Source: Pseudophaeobacter arcticus DSM 23566
GTDB lineage: Bacteria; Pseudomonadota; Alphaproteobacteria; Rhodobacterales; Rhodobacteraceae
Assembly: GCF_000473205.1 (NCBI RefSeq)
Contig: NZ_KI421507.1
Coordinates: 2,657,302-2,721,301, forward strand
Direction: 5' to 3'
Length of the DNA stretch: 64,000 bases
Under the pieces are notes generated by a model. The model saw nothing but the letters and a program-made list of their open reading frames with translations, was not told the DNA's origin and did no database searches. How positions within the stretch are numbered: position 1 is the first letter of the stretch; every line of letters starts with the position of its first letter. A program made the position numbers and the translations under genes. Below are positions 37,385 through 46,837 of this stretch, one piece after another.

Positions 37385-40318
37385 TCAGGTCTCTTGCCTT
37401 GCGGGCGGCGGTATTTTCCCTTTGTCCCATTGGGCATTCATGATGCGGTTCAGCCAGGCAAGCCCGACCAGCGCCAGCCCAAGCCCCATAAAGGAAAATA
37501 CCCGCGTCAGGCCGGACAACCCGCTCATATCCACCAGGAACACCTTGGCAATTGTCAGCACCACCCCGGCCATGGCCAGCCGCCGCAGCAGGTCCGAACG
37601 GCGCCAGAAGGCCAACATCAGCCCCCCGCCCGAGGCAACCAGCAAAGCCACCGTATAGGAATAGAGCTCAGCGTCGATCACCCCAGGGAGGCTCAGATCC
37701 TCGCCACGCCAGAACCGGCGGATCTCAAACGTGATATAGACCGCGCCCAGCATACTCGCGGCGCTACCAAACCCGATCCGAACCCAGCGGTTCAGATGGT
37801 CCAGCCGCAGCGCTGCAGCGGCGCAGACCGCCGCCAGCGGCAGATAGGCCGCTGCCAAACTGTCCAGGATCAGCGGCCCTCGCACGATTTCGTCACTGGA
37901 CAACAGTGGATTGGCAAAGGCAAACAGCCCACTCATGCAGCCAATGGCAGAGACCCCATAGCCCAGGATCAAGACCCCACGCAGCAGAGCTGAAAACGTA
38001 CCGCTCAGGCGTATCCGATGCAGCTGGTTCACCAGAGAGGCGACCCAGACAGTAGCCATCAGCCCCATGCCCGCATGACCATAGCGCATCTGTTCTGGCA
38101 GCAGCCGCAGGATCAGCACAGCCAGGAACACCGCGCCAATCAATGCAGCGGCGCTTTCCAGCATCACCGTGGTTTTCTCACGCTGCTGTTGCCGTGCCAG
38201 CAGCCAGCCGGTTCCCAGCAGCGCAAAGCTGCCAAGATAGCCAAGGACAATTTGCACCAGCGGTGTCACATACTGCCAGCCCTCGTCGATATAGTCGCGG
38301 TCCAGCGCCCAGGCCACGCCAGGATCCAGCACCAGCCGATAGACAATGACCGCCACCGCAACCTGCACAAACAGCGCCAGGCCGGGCAGATCGTATTTCC
38401 GGTCGATCAGGACCACCAGCAGCGCCATGACAGCCAGGGCCAGGGTCAGCGCGGTTTGCGCCAGCACCAGAAAGAGCGCAAAGGCAATGAGGGTCAGCGC
38501 CGAAATGGCAAACAGCGCCACCCGCATCTCTTTTTGCCGCGCCCCCGGTCCACGGGCTGACCGCTCTGTCAAAAAGGTCATGCCTGCCGCCATGGCCAGC
38601 ACCACCAAGGCCCAGGTATAAAGACCATGCACAGCGGCGGGCCTCCAGGTGAACTCGAGGATCAGGAGCAAGGCCGGAGCAAAACTCGCCGCACAGAGCG
38701 CCCAGAATACCGGGAGGTTTGCGGAATGTGCCTCAGGCGCTTCGGCATCCCCCTCAGGCCCAGTCAGGCTCCACTGCATGCGCAGATAGGCCAGCCCCGA
38801 GCCCAGCGCGCCAATTGCCACCAGAAACCACAGGATTTTCGGGGCCGGAGTCTCTGGCGGGCGGAGCGCGGCGGCATCAAATTCGCTGAACAGGGGGCCA
38901 AAGCTGAGCCCTTGAAGCAGGATAACTGCCAGGATCGCCAGTCCAGGTACCAAAGCATGATCAAACAATGCCGGGGCCTGCCGCATCCAAAGCAGGCTGG
39001 CGAGCAACAGCACCATCAGTGTGAGCAAGGCAAAAACAACCACCGCCGCCTGATCTGTCTGCACAGCCACCAGAAGCGCAGCCGCCGCCGCCGCGCAGGT
39101 GGCAACCGCAGAAATCCGGGTGGGGAATTCAGGATAGATCCGTCGCCCCTGTTGCGGCAACAAGATCTCCGTCACCGCCGGGCCGGAATGATGTGGCCAG
39201 AGGCTGCGCTCGGGCAGGATCACCGCAGCGGCGGCAATCACCAACAGGGCGGTCAGGAAATGCGGCTCCCCTTCCCCTGACAGGTAGAGCAACAGACAGG
39301 CGGTGAGCGGCGCGGCCAGGGCAAGCCCTGAGATCCAGGCCCAGCGCTTGACCGTGTCCACCCCCAGCCCCACCGTCGCAATCAAGGCAAAGTAGTAGTA
39401 GAGAATCCAGGCGTCCTGCGATTGCCCCCCCACCAGAAAGGGAACTGCGCTGGCGCCCAACAGCCCCAGAGCGGTGAGGAAGGCGCCATAGAACCAGCCC
39501 AGAACCAGGGCCAGCAGCGACACCAGACAGAGGGCAACAAAGCTGGGGCCAGGATCAATCAGCTGATACATCACGCGTGCCGACAGCAGCCCGGCAAAAA
39601 GAGTTATCAACCCAGCCCCTGCCAATGCAGAGGGAAGATGCTGCGCAGCTCCATCCGTCGCATCGCCCAAACGACGCCGGATCGTTTCGGCGCCAAGAAT
39701 GAGCGCCACGCCAAAGCCCAAAGAGGCCATGACCCGCCAGAAGGGCGTCAGAAGGCCGTTTTCAACGCCGTATTGCACCATAAAGAGCCCTGCCAGGGCC
39801 AGAGACGCGGCCCCTGCCACCAGAACCCAGTTCTCCCGCAGCCAGCCGCTGAGACCGGCAACAAGATCTGCCCGCAGAACAAAAGCGCGTGGCGGCTGAA
39901 CCTGATCAATAGCGGGCTCGGCGGTCTCTTCGGCGCGCGGTGCCAACCCGGACTGATCCGTCTGTGTTGTACTGGCAAATGCGCCGGTGCTTTGCTCCGC
40001 TTGCGTCGGCGGCAGCAAACCCTCAGAACCGCCCCTGTCGTCTTCCACCCTGTCTTCGATCTGCGTGGCTGTGGTTTCTTCCTGACGTGCCTCTCCCCAA
40101 GGATCTGCAGATTTGGCCGACAAAGCTGCCTCTTGCTGCGGCGTTTGCAGCTCTGCTGAGACCTTACTATTTGAGAGGCTGCTTTGCAGGGAGCGCATTT
40201 TGGCTTCCAAAGCACGCACCTGCGATTTCAGGCGCGTATGCGATACCAGAAGATAGGGAACACCAAGCAGAAAAAGCAGGCCAAGAAGCCCAATCAAACC
40301 CAAACCAAAATCAAGCAT
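37385..40318 (-). CDS. DUF2339 family large membrane protein
   Basis: A 977-residue protein. One N-terminal membrane segment (LGLIGLLGLLFLLGVPYLLV) is followed by a charged coiled-coil (RLKSQVRALEAKMRSLQSSL) and an acidic, Gln/Glu-rich linker to about residue 150. More than twenty hydrophobic segments then run to the C-terminus. DUF2339 proteins have no settled biochemical role; membrane transport or envelope functions have been guessed. The start at 40318 lacks a clear Shine-Dalgarno, and it is chosen for the hydrophobic N-terminus. Confidence 0.85.
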   Translation of the reverse strand: MLDFGLGLIGLLGLLFLLGVPYLLVSHTRLKSQVRALEAKMRSLQSSLSNSKVSAELQTPQQEAALSAKSADPWGEARQEETTATQIEDRVEDDRGGSEGLLPPTQAEQSTGAFASTTQTDQSGLAPRAEETAEPAIDQVQPPRAFVLRADLVAGLSGWLRENWVLVAGAASLALAGLFMVQYGVENGLLTPFWRVMASLGFGVALILGAETIRRRLGDATDGAAQHLPSALAGAGLITLFAGLLSARVMYQLIDPGPSFVALCLVSLLALVLGWFYGAFLTALGLLGASAVPFLVGGQSQDAWILYYYFALIATVGLGVDTVKRWAWISGLALAAPLTACLLLYLSGEGEPHFLTALLVIAAAAVILPERSLWPHHSGPAVTEILLPQQGRRIYPEFPTRISAVATCAAAAAALLVAVQTDQAAVVVFALLTLMVLLLASLLWMRQAPALFDHALVPGLAILAVILLQGLSFGPLFSEFDAAALRPPETPAPKILWFLVAIGALGSGLAYLRMQWSLTGPEGDAEAPEAHSANLPVFWALCAASFAPALLLILEFTWRPAAVHGLYTWALVVLAMAAGMTFLTERSARGPGARQKEMRVALFAISALTLIAFALFLVLAQTALTLALAVMALLVVLIDRKYDLPGLALFVQVAVAVIVYRLVLDPGVAWALDRDYIDEGWQYVTPLVQIVLGYLGSFALLGTGWLLARQQQREKTTVMLESAAALIGAVFLAVLILRLLPEQMRYGHAGMGLMATVWVASLVNQLHRIRLSGTFSALLRGVLILGYGVSAIGCMSGLFAFANPLLSSDEIVRGPLILDSLAAAYLPLAAVCAAAALRLDHLNRWVRIGFGSAASMLGAVYITFEIRRFWRGEDLSLPGVIDAELYSYTVALLVASGGGLMLAFWRRSDLLRRLAMAGVVLTIAKVFLVDMSGLSGLTRVFSFMGLGLALVGLAWLNRIMNAQWDKGKIPPPARQET

Positions 40319-40360
40319 AAACAGATCATTTCAAAGAGACAAAGTTGACGACAACGCTAT

Positions 40361-40582
40361 TCAAGTTCCCGGCTTCTGGCAAGCAAAGGACCGCAGGTCA
40401 GGCGCACCGCCGCTGACCATTTCAGCAAAGATCACAGCTTTGAGCGTTCCAGAGCAGCCGGTCCTGCGGACAACGCCAGGAGTAACGGTTTTGATATCCT
40501 GCATTTTGGAAGTTGTCAGCGTTTGGGACCCAATGCGGCTCTCTACGCCATTGGGCAGCCGGGTTGCAGCAGAGAGCGTCAC
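40361..40582 (-). CDS. Doubtful small hypothetical protein
   Basis: A 73-codon frame starting at a GTG, immediately preceded by an in-frame stop. It encodes a protein with two cysteines (RRTGCSGTLKAVIFAEM, then LRSFACQKPGT) that looks protein-like in its second half. The Shine-Dalgarno is weak. In a neighbouring frame upstream, a hydrophobic CLLLPQPSHP segment appears, so this could be the 3' part of a frameshifted secreted protein. The family is not recognised. Confidence 0.3.
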   Translation of the reverse strand: MTLSAATRLPNGVESRIGSQTLTTSKMQDIKTVTPGVVRRTGCSGTLKAVIFAEMVSGGAPDLRSFACQKPGT

Positions 40583-40696
40583 CTGTCAGATCCAGAGGCT
40601 ATGCCGCCTCCTGTCTCGCGGCAAACCCTGCCGTCCTCTGGATGGGAAGGCTGCGGCAAAAGCAGGCCCCGGATCAGGTCCTGTCAAACATGAGGT

Positions 40697-40731
40697 ATAA
40701 AACGGTCTGGCGGGATGCCCGACCAGACCGC
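40697..40731 (-). terminator. Rho-independent terminator of the VOC gene
   Basis: On the minus strand CGGTCTGG and CCAGACCG form an 8-bp stem around a self-complementary 12-base loop, followed by TTTTAT. It starts about 10 bases after the VOC stop codon. Confidence 0.85.
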
Positions 40732-40740
40732 TGCAGGTGT

Positions 40741-41112
40741 TTAGCCAAACACATAGAAGGTCATTTTATTGCCATCAAGGTCACGCACATAGGCCCCGTA
40801 GAACCGATCCGGAATACGCTGGCCGGGCGCACCTTCGCAGGTCGCGCCAAGGGAAATTGCCTTGGCATATAGCGCATCAACCTCTTCTTTGTTCTTTGCC
40901 GCAAAGGCAACCATGTTGCCATTCCCCGGCTGCGGATCCTTTTTGTCATAGGGCACACAGACCGAAATCATCGGTTCCTTTGGCGTCGCCCCAATCATCG
41001 CAATGCGGCCCCCATCAATAATCACCTTCGCGCCGCGATCCGCAAAAAGATCACAGTAAAACGCCTTGGCTTTGTCCATATCCGAAGCGCCGACAGTTAC
41101 ATATCCTATCAT
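40741..41112 (-). CDS. VOC family (glyoxalase/bleomycin-resistance fold) protein
   Basis: A 123-residue single-domain protein with two beta-alpha-beta-beta-beta units. The N-terminus is MIGYVTVGASDMDKAKAFYC, and the C-terminal signature is FYGAYVRDLDGNKMTFYVFG. Two adjacent ATGs (41115, 41112) are possible; the second has better spacing to AAGGA. VOC proteins include metal-dependent lyases, dioxygenases and drug-binding proteins; the role here is unknown. Confidence 0.9.
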   Translation of the reverse strand: MIGYVTVGASDMDKAKAFYCDLFADRGAKVIIDGGRIAMIGATPKEPMISVCVPYDKKDPQPGNGNMVAFAAKNKEEVDALYAKAISLGATCEGAPGQRIPDRFYGAYVRDLDGNKMTFYVFG

Positions 41113-41167
41113 CATATTTCCTTTGTTTTTCCATAGGCTAGACATCACAAGGCACAGGTCAAGATCC

Positions 41168-41208
41168 AAAAAAAATTACCCCCCGTCCACAATCAAGTGG
41201 ACGGGGGG
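41168..41208 (-). terminator. Rho-independent terminator of the chemoreceptor gene
   Basis: On the minus strand CCCCCCGTCCAC-TTGATT-GTGGACGGGGGG, a perfect 12-bp stem, is followed by TAATTTTTTTT, about 50 bases after the stop. Confidence 0.95.
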
Positions 41209-41257
41209 ATCTGGTGGTACCAGCGGGTGTCAGACCTCTAGGCGGCGTGGGAAAGGA

Positions 41258-43066
41258 TCACCCAACCAGCCGGTCACTGTCAAAGTCATCTGCGCCAAAA
41301 CCCGTGTCATCAAAGTCATCCGGGCCGAAGGTGTCGCCATGGACCATGTCTTGCGGACTCTGGGTTGCCCCCCCCGTTGCAAGGCTCTGCGAGGTTGGCT
41401 TGAGCCCCGAAACAAGTTGCGCCAATTCCGAAGCCGCCCGCTGCAGGCTTTTGCCCTGATCGCTGGATTTCAGAACCATGCTGGCGTTCTGCTGGGTCAC
41501 CCGGTCCAGTTCGATCATGCCGGCATTGATTTCTGATATGGTCGAAGCCTGTTCCCCGGAGGAGGCCGCAATTTGGGTGGTAAGAGCTGACACTGACTGG
41601 ATTTTCTCGATAATCTCATCCAAAGACCGACCTGCTTCGTCCACCAGCTCCACGCCAACTTTCACTTTTTCGGAACTGGTCCGGATCAGTTCGCGAATTT
41701 CATTGGCCGAGGTCGCAGATTTCAACGCCAAAGAGCGCACCTCGGAGGCAACCACTGCAAAACCGCGCCCGACTTCACCTGCACGTGCGGCCTCGACCCC
41801 TGCGTTCAGAGCCAGCAGGCTGGTCTGGAAGGAAATATCATCAATCACGCTGTTGATCTCAGAGATCTTCTCGGAGGATTCATCAATTTCCTTCATCGCC
41901 TGCACGGTACGCTGGACGATATCTCCGCTGCGCTGGGCAACTTTGCTGGTCTCAGAAATGGTGCCTTCGACCTCTTGCGTCTGCGTGGTGGCAGAGCGCA
42001 CGTTTGAGGTGATGCTATCCAGTGCGGCGGCGGTCTCTTCCAGGGTTGCCGCCTGGTTTTCGGTCCGCTGCGACAGATCATCCGTGCCGGTAGCCATTTC
42101 GCCAATCTGTTGGTCCATCTGCGAAATGGTCACCAAAACGCGCCCAATCAAATCATCCAGGGTTTCAGCCGTCTGGTTAAAGTCCGAACGCAGAGCGGTG
42201 TATTCCGGGCTCATTTCCTTTTTGATCCGGTAAGACAGATCGCCTTTGGACAGTTGATTCAACCCGTTTGCCAGCTCTCGGACAACCCCGGCCTGCTCTT
42301 CGGCAGCGGCTTTGGAGTTTTCTTCCAGTTCGGCATTGGCCCGCATGGCATCGACAAATTCCACAACGGCAGCGGCCAGACGGCCAAGCTCATCACCGCG
42401 ACGCTTTTCTGGGACCGGGCTATGGGTGTCGCCGCTACGCAGGGCGTCAATCCGGTCAACAATCCGGTCCAGCGGCCGGGTCACCGAGGCTGCGGACAAA
42501 TAAACGATCACACCAATCAGCAAGCAGATGGCGAGGCCAATGATAGCCGACTGCAGATAGAGCGAGGAAACAGTTGCGTGAATGGCGCCATTACTAAACC
42601 CCATGACCATCTGGCCAACATTTGTGCCATCAGGCTGTGTCAAAGGAAACTTCGCATAGACAACATTATTGACCTCAACTGATTTCTCAGCCGCTTCATC
42701 CTGCAAGAGACCCGCGACCTGCTCGGTCAGCTCTGCCCGGCGGTCTTCGTCGACAAAGATCTCCGAGAAGCTCTCGCCATCGACAATGACCTGCACAAAT
42801 AGGGCGTTTTCCATGTCAGCGATGCCCTGGATTGCCCCCATGGCCGCATCGCTGTTAAAGTCCCAAACCGCTGCAGCAACTGGCGGAACAACAAATCGCT
42901 GAGCCAGTTTTACCTCTTCATCAAAAGCGGCAAGCAAGGCTGTACTGTGCTTGGAGGCCCAAAAAACCGTATAGGCAAAATTCGACAGAACGATACAGGC
43001 CAGAATGGGCAGAAGTAGCTTCTTCTTTATGGACATGCCCAATATCCGTTTTAGGTATCCCATCAT
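41258..43066 (-). CDS. Methyl-accepting chemotaxis protein
   Basis: A 602-residue chemoreceptor. The first membrane helix is [20 protein letters not shown], and the periplasmic part (about 40-175) carries [20 protein letters not shown], like CHASE8-type sensors. The second helix (about 178-200) leads to HAMP units and a signalling domain with the tip [20 protein letters not shown]. The C-terminal tail is acidic ([16 protein letters not shown]) without an xWxxF tether. Its signalling core closely resembles that of the 28807-30711 receptor. GGAG precedes the ATG. It lies next to an orphan binding protein, a possible co-sensor. Confidence 0.92.
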   Translation of the reverse strand: MMGYLKRILGMSIKKKLLLPILACIVLSNFAYTVFWASKHSTALLAAFDEEVKLAQRFVVPPVAAAVWDFNSDAAMGAIQGIADMENALFVQVIVDGESFSEIFVDEDRRAELTEQVAGLLQDEAAEKSVEVNNVVYAKFPLTQPDGTNVGQMVMGFSNGAIHATVSSLYLQSAIIGLAICLLIGVIVYLSAASVTRPLDRIVDRIDALRSGDTHSPVPEKRRGDELGRLAAAVVEFVDAMRANAELEENSKAAAEEQAGVVRELANGLNQLSKGDLSYRIKKEMSPEYTALRSDFNQTAETLDDLIGRVLVTISQMDQQIGEMATGTDDLSQRTENQAATLEETAAALDSITSNVRSATTQTQEVEGTISETSKVAQRSGDIVQRTVQAMKEIDESSEKISEINSVIDDISFQTSLLALNAGVEAARAGEVGRGFAVVASEVRSLALKSATSANEIRELIRTSSEKVKVGVELVDEAGRSLDEIIEKIQSVSALTTQIAASSGEQASTISEINAGMIELDRVTQQNASMVLKSSDQGKSLQRAASELAQLVSGLKPTSQSLATGGATQSPQDMVHGDTFGPDDFDDTGFGADDFDSDRLVG

Positions 43067-43341
43067 TTCACGCTCCGATTACTTAAGTCTACTTGTCTTG
43101 TTTCTAGGGTTCAGTCTCGCAGGGACTGTTCGTGTCGGCTGAAAATCATCATGTCATAGGGTGACAATCGAACCGTTTTCAAAGCCATCGGTGATATGCT
43201 CGGGGGCCCACCTTTGAGGAGGCTGGTGGCTCATCTGACTAAACTGAAGTCCCGGTCCCGTTTCTTGCTGTCTTGCAACGGGAAGGCTGCGCTGCCCCGC
43301 AGTCTACCCTTGCGGGCAGATCCCGGAACAGCGGCAATCAC

Positions 43342-44118
43342 TTAGTAAGACATGTAGTTGCCTTCGAGGGCATCACGATACTTGTCAGTCCATTTGGTGT
43401 TGATTTCGGCAATGGTCCCGGCCGCATCCAGCTCAGCAAAACAGCGGTCAAAATCGGCAGCCAATGCCGGATCCCTAAAGCTCATTGCATAGGGGCTGGG
43501 GTCAAAAATAGCCCGGAATTCAATTGACTGGCTGGCGTCCACGCCCGAAGACGCCCCCCCTTCGCGCAACTGGCGCGCGAACTCGGCGAACAGCATACCA
43601 TCGCCCAGGATACCATCTACCCGCTTACCATAAAGCAGTTTGCTCTGGGTTTTCTGGTCGGCCATTTCGCGGTAGGATTTAAACGTAGAGGTGCCACCGC
43701 CCAGACCTGGAATGATGTTGCTGGCGCCTTCAAAGGCAACGATATTCCAGCCTTCCAGATCAGAAAGCGCGGAGGCCTCATGGTCTGATGAGGTCAGATA
43801 GGACACGCCATTTTGATAGGAGATATAGGACTGAGTTTGTGTCCCCGCAGTTGGCATGCCCACGGGTACGGTCGCCACAGCATCCCCAGAGCCTTTCTCA
43901 AAAGACTGCCAATGGCGTGTGAAGGGTTGAACGGTAAATTTCGCGGTATGGCCACAATGCCCCAGCACGGCAGAAATAATTTCCGCCTCGCGACCGGTTC
44001 CATCCTTTTGAACCATTGGCGGCAGATCACCCGCCATAACTTCGATTTCGGCGGCCGTTGCGGCGCCAGAAAGGGAAACCAGTGAGGCAGACACGGCTGC
44101 CACAATTCCGAACTTCAT
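43342..44118 (-). CDS. Orphan periplasmic binding protein (SBP_bac_3-like)
   Basis: A 258-residue exported protein with a signal peptide (MKFGIVAAVSASLVSLSGAA, cleaved near ATAA). It has the two-lobe family 3 pattern (VMAGDLPPMVQKDGTGREAE, SALSDLEGWNIVAFEGASN, GKRVDGILGDGMLFAEFARQ). No permease or ATPase genes are adjacent, so import is unlikely to be its only role. It lies between a chemoreceptor and a response regulator on the same strand. A perfect AGTCTTAAGACT palindrome lies 41 bp upstream. Confidence 0.85.
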   Translation of the reverse strand: MKFGIVAAVSASLVSLSGAATAAEIEVMAGDLPPMVQKDGTGREAEIISAVLGHCGHTAKFTVQPFTRHWQSFEKGSGDAVATVPVGMPTAGTQTQSYISYQNGVSYLTSSDHEASALSDLEGWNIVAFEGASNIIPGLGGGTSTFKSYREMADQKTQSKLLYGKRVDGILGDGMLFAEFARQLREGGASSGVDASQSIEFRAIFDPSPYAMSFRDPALAADFDRCFAELDAAGTIAEINTKWTDKYRDALEGNYMSY

Positions 44119-44542
44119 GTTTCGCTCCTAAAAAACTGCCCTCCCAAAGAAGCATGTTAGTCTTAAGACTGGATTACTTTTGGTCCAATAGCGCATGGAA
44201 GAACTCTTTAATGTTCACCCAATTGAATTCTTTACTTTGATATTAATTAAAACTGTAATCTTCCATTCAACCCTTTGGAGACTGATCTGCAGCGGACAAA
44301 GCCGGTGCCCTGTTTCCCGCGCCAGGCAGATGGCTCTGTCCTGTGACCTACGAGCCCTGCACAAGCAGGGCTAGCCACAGATAGGGGCTATCGCGTCGAG
44401 GATACCAGGATCAGCCCACAGATAAGCGCGACCTGCGCGTTACCAATTGTCTGAACCGCGCGTTAAAGGACGCAGGATGTGAAGAGAGTTGCCGCCGTGG
44501 GCACACTGCAATCACTTTCGTCTGACGAAAGAGACAGCTTGC
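44119..44542. other. 424-bp intergenic region
   Basis: AGTCTTAAGACT (44159-44170) is a perfect 12-bp palindrome upstream of the orphan binding-protein gene. AGCCCTGC-ACAA-GCAGGGCT (44353-44372) forms an 8-bp hairpin, about 170 bases downstream of the response-regulator stop. No gene was found. Confidence 0.55.
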
Positions 44543-44965
44543 TCACTCAGCAGGAAGATTTGGTGCTTTTTCCAATTGCAAAAGCGCGTCCCATTCATCC
44601 ACCAACACCCGTTTCAAATTGTCCATTGGAATCGGTTTGTAGAGATTGCGCCCAACCGAGAGATTTCTAGCCCGCGCCATCAGTTTTGCCGCCAACATCG
44701 GGGCATCGGCACCGCCCGTCATAAACCGAAACCGCAGCGGACGGGACACTTCCGACAATCCTTCGATTACCTCTATGCCATCTTTTTCCGGCATATTTAT
44801 ATCGACCAAGACCACCGCCGGGCCATCGCCTGAGTACAACAAGGCAAGCAGTTCATTTCCGTTTGAACAGGTTTGCACGGTCCATCCCAACCGCTGTGCA
44901 ACCGTCATAAGGTATTCTGCGAATTCAAAATTATCATCCGCTATATAGAGTTTTCGCTCAGACAT
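44543..44965 (-). CDS. Single-domain response regulator (REC)
   Basis: A 140-residue receiver domain with no output domain. The acidic pocket is Asp10-Asp11, the phospho-acceptor is Asp55 (VVLVDINMPEKDG), with Thr83 and Lys110 (NLYKPIP) completing the site. CheY-like proteins of this form act on the flagellar motor or as phosphate sinks. No kinase is adjacent. The nearby orphan binding protein and chemoreceptor suggest chemotaxis, by inference. Confidence 0.9.
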   Translation of the reverse strand: MSERKLYIADDNFEFAEYLMTVAQRLGWTVQTCSNGNELLALLYSGDGPAVVLVDINMPEKDGIEVIEGLSEVSRPLRFRFMTGGADAPMLAAKLMARARNLSVGRNLYKPIPMDNLKRVLVDEWDALLQLEKAPNLPAE

Positions 44966-45527
44966 TTCCGAAAACCAACTCCACTAAATTCCGCTTTCAT
45001 TCACCCTGCAGGCTCTCGACACGCCAAAAAATCCACTTTTGTCGTGGTTTTCAAAGCCTTGACTATAGCGCTCCCGCCTTCACAGCATAGATGCACAGAA
45101 TTCAATATTAAACACATTTTTTCATCCGGAACCTTACAAAACTCCAGAATGTCAAGCCATTGATGTATTTGGCACTCTGCAGTCAAAGGGGAAAGAGGCA
45201 GAGGAACCCCCCGCTGCCCTTTTTCTGTGAATTCACGCTTGCACCAGCGCCAAGAGCCGGCGCCTCCGCTCCATGGCGCACTGAGGCCTACTGAGGCCCA
45301 CTGTCTCGGGCAACTTGGGGCATGCACCCGCAGCAGCCACAGCCCCCCCTATCAGGGAAACTCGCGCCAGATCAAACCCGCCAAAAGGCCGTGCGGTGGC
45401 GTCAACGCAATTGTCGAAGGCCATGGGCGCCCGAACGGAAGTCTCATTTCAAAACCACAGCGTATGGCCATCTGAAATCACGCAAAACGCATCCGGTGAG
45501 GTGGGGGTAAGTTGAGACAGATGTGAG
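44966..45527. other. 562-bp stretch without a confident gene
   Basis: A 108-codon minus-strand frame ends at 45001. Its last 50 residues (LDILEFCKVPDEKMCLILNS) look somewhat protein-like, but it has no good start or Shine-Dalgarno. Otherwise nothing is recognised. Confidence 0.5.
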
Positions 45528-45617
45528 TGGCGGGGAGACAGGGATTCGAACCCTGGGAACGCTCTCACGTTCAACGGTTTTCAAGACCGCCGCATTCGAC
45601 CACTCTGCCACCTCCCC
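45528..45617 (-). tRNA. tRNA-Ser (anticodon UGA)
   Basis: The minus strand folds as a 90-nt tRNA with encoded CCA. GGGGAGG pairs with the 3' CTCCCC, the anticodon stem-loop reads CGGTCTTGAAAACCG with anticodon TGA, and the T-arm has GGTTCGAATCC. A long variable arm (GAACGTGAGAGCGTTC) marks it as serine class. It reads UCA and related codons. Confidence 0.97.
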
Positions 45618-45894
45618 GGTCTGGGGGCGGTTTAAGGTGCTGCAGGACAACACGCAAGAGGAAATTATTCCTGCTCGCAAATGCCCTGGAGATCTCCCCC
45701 AGTGAGGGGCAAGACCGTGCTGAGCCCGCAGGAAACGCGCGGGATCGCGCCCATCACCCAGCTTTTACAAACCACGCTCGGGCATAGGGTTTTCATGACT
45801 GCCGCCGCAGGCTATCATTCGCCAAATCATAACGACGACCGGGAAATCCGGCGAGGTGCGCTTTGGCGCAATGAGCACAGGCAAGGAAATGATC

Positions 45895-46806
45895 ATGACA
45901 CCAACCATGCCGAAATGGAGACCAAGATCTGGCCTCGCATTGATGGCGATCTCAGTGCTGGCACTCTCGGCCTGCGAAGAAGGCGCCAATCTCGGGTTTC
46001 TGAAGCCCAGGGCGGCAGAGACTGCAGTAACCGGCTCCAGCAGAACACAATTGGTCGAACGCGACGTCGAGGCCCCTGATGTGTTTCAGGTCAGTGAAGC
46101 CGGGCTCTGGGATGGTCGGCCATCGCTGGGCGGTGTCTGGGTGGCGCATCCAGATGCCAAAGACCCCGAACGCGTGATCATCCGCAACACCTCCAATGGG
46201 AAATTTGTCATCGGCGCCCTGTTCCGCCGCGAGCGCGAAATCCCCGGCCCCCGGTTGCAGATCTCTTCGGATGCGGCGGCGGCTCTGGGCATACTGGCAG
46301 GTGCTCCAATTGATTTGAATGTCACCGCCCTGCGCCGTGAAGCCGAAGAACAGCCAGAACCCGCGCTGGCGGACGCCACCCTGCAGGACAGCCCCCTGGA
46401 AGAGGCGGCAACCACAGCGCTTGGCGCGGATGAAATCGAAGCCACGCCGCTGGATCCGATTGCTGGCGCCGCCGCTGCGATTGAGGCCGCACCAGCGCCC
46501 AGTCCACAGGCGCCCAGTCCACAGGCTCCACGCCCGCAGGCGCCCGTTGCCCCGGCGCCGCGTGTCTCTTCGCTGGGCAAACCCTACATTCAAATTGGCA
46601 TTTTCAGCGTTGAAAGCAACGCAAAGAACACCGCCGCGCAGATGCGCAATGCCGGTTTGATCCCCACCGTGCTGGCGCAAACCGGGAATGGGAAACCATT
46701 CTGGCGCGTTGTGGTCGGCCCCGCCAAATCCAAGTCAGAACGCAGCCAGCTGCTGAAAAAGATTCAGGAAACCGGCTTTACCGATGCCTATGCTGTCACC
46801 AATTAA
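45895..46806 (+). CDS. SPOR-domain lipoprotein
   Basis: A 303-residue protein. The lipoprotein signal ends in LSACEE (lipobox Cys), so it is probably anchored to the outer membrane. The middle part is rich in Pro/Ala/Glu and includes PQAPSPQAPRPQAP repeats. The C-terminal SPOR domain (YIQIGIFSVESNAKNTAAQM, then WRVVVGPAKSKSERSQLLKK) binds denuded peptidoglycan at division sites. It has RlpA-like context but no visible RlpA double-psi barrel motif. The start at 45895 is set by AAGGA seven bases upstream. It lies just before dacC, and a cell-wall role is likely. Confidence 0.85.
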   Translation: MTPTMPKWRPRSGLALMAISVLALSACEEGANLGFLKPRAAETAVTGSSRTQLVERDVEAPDVFQVSEAGLWDGRPSLGGVWVAHPDAKDPERVIIRNTSNGKFVIGALFRREREIPGPRLQISSDAAAALGILAGAPIDLNVTALRREAEEQPEPALADATLQDSPLEEAATTALGADEIEATPLDPIAGAAAAIEAAPAPSPQAPSPQAPRPQAPVAPAPRVSSLGKPYIQIGIFSVESNAKNTAAQMRNAGLIPTVLAQTGNGKPFWRVVVGPAKSKSERSQLLKKIQETGFTDAYAVTN

Positions 46807-46837
46807 CACCATCCCCACCCCCAAGGAGGTCGCAGGC

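Larger units (their letters stand above)
40319..40740. other. 422-bp gap holding one doubtful small ORF and a terminator
   Basis: Apart from the VOC gene terminator (40697-40731) and the doubtful 73-codon frame at 40361-40582, nothing is recognised here. It must contain the promoter of the DUF2339 gene. Confidence 0.5.

Noticed and set aside
45001..45327. A 108-codon minus-strand frame just upstream of the response regulator.
   Set aside because: There is no Shine-Dalgarno, no recognised motif and a low-complexity first half. Only the last 50 residues look protein-like, so it is noted but not called.
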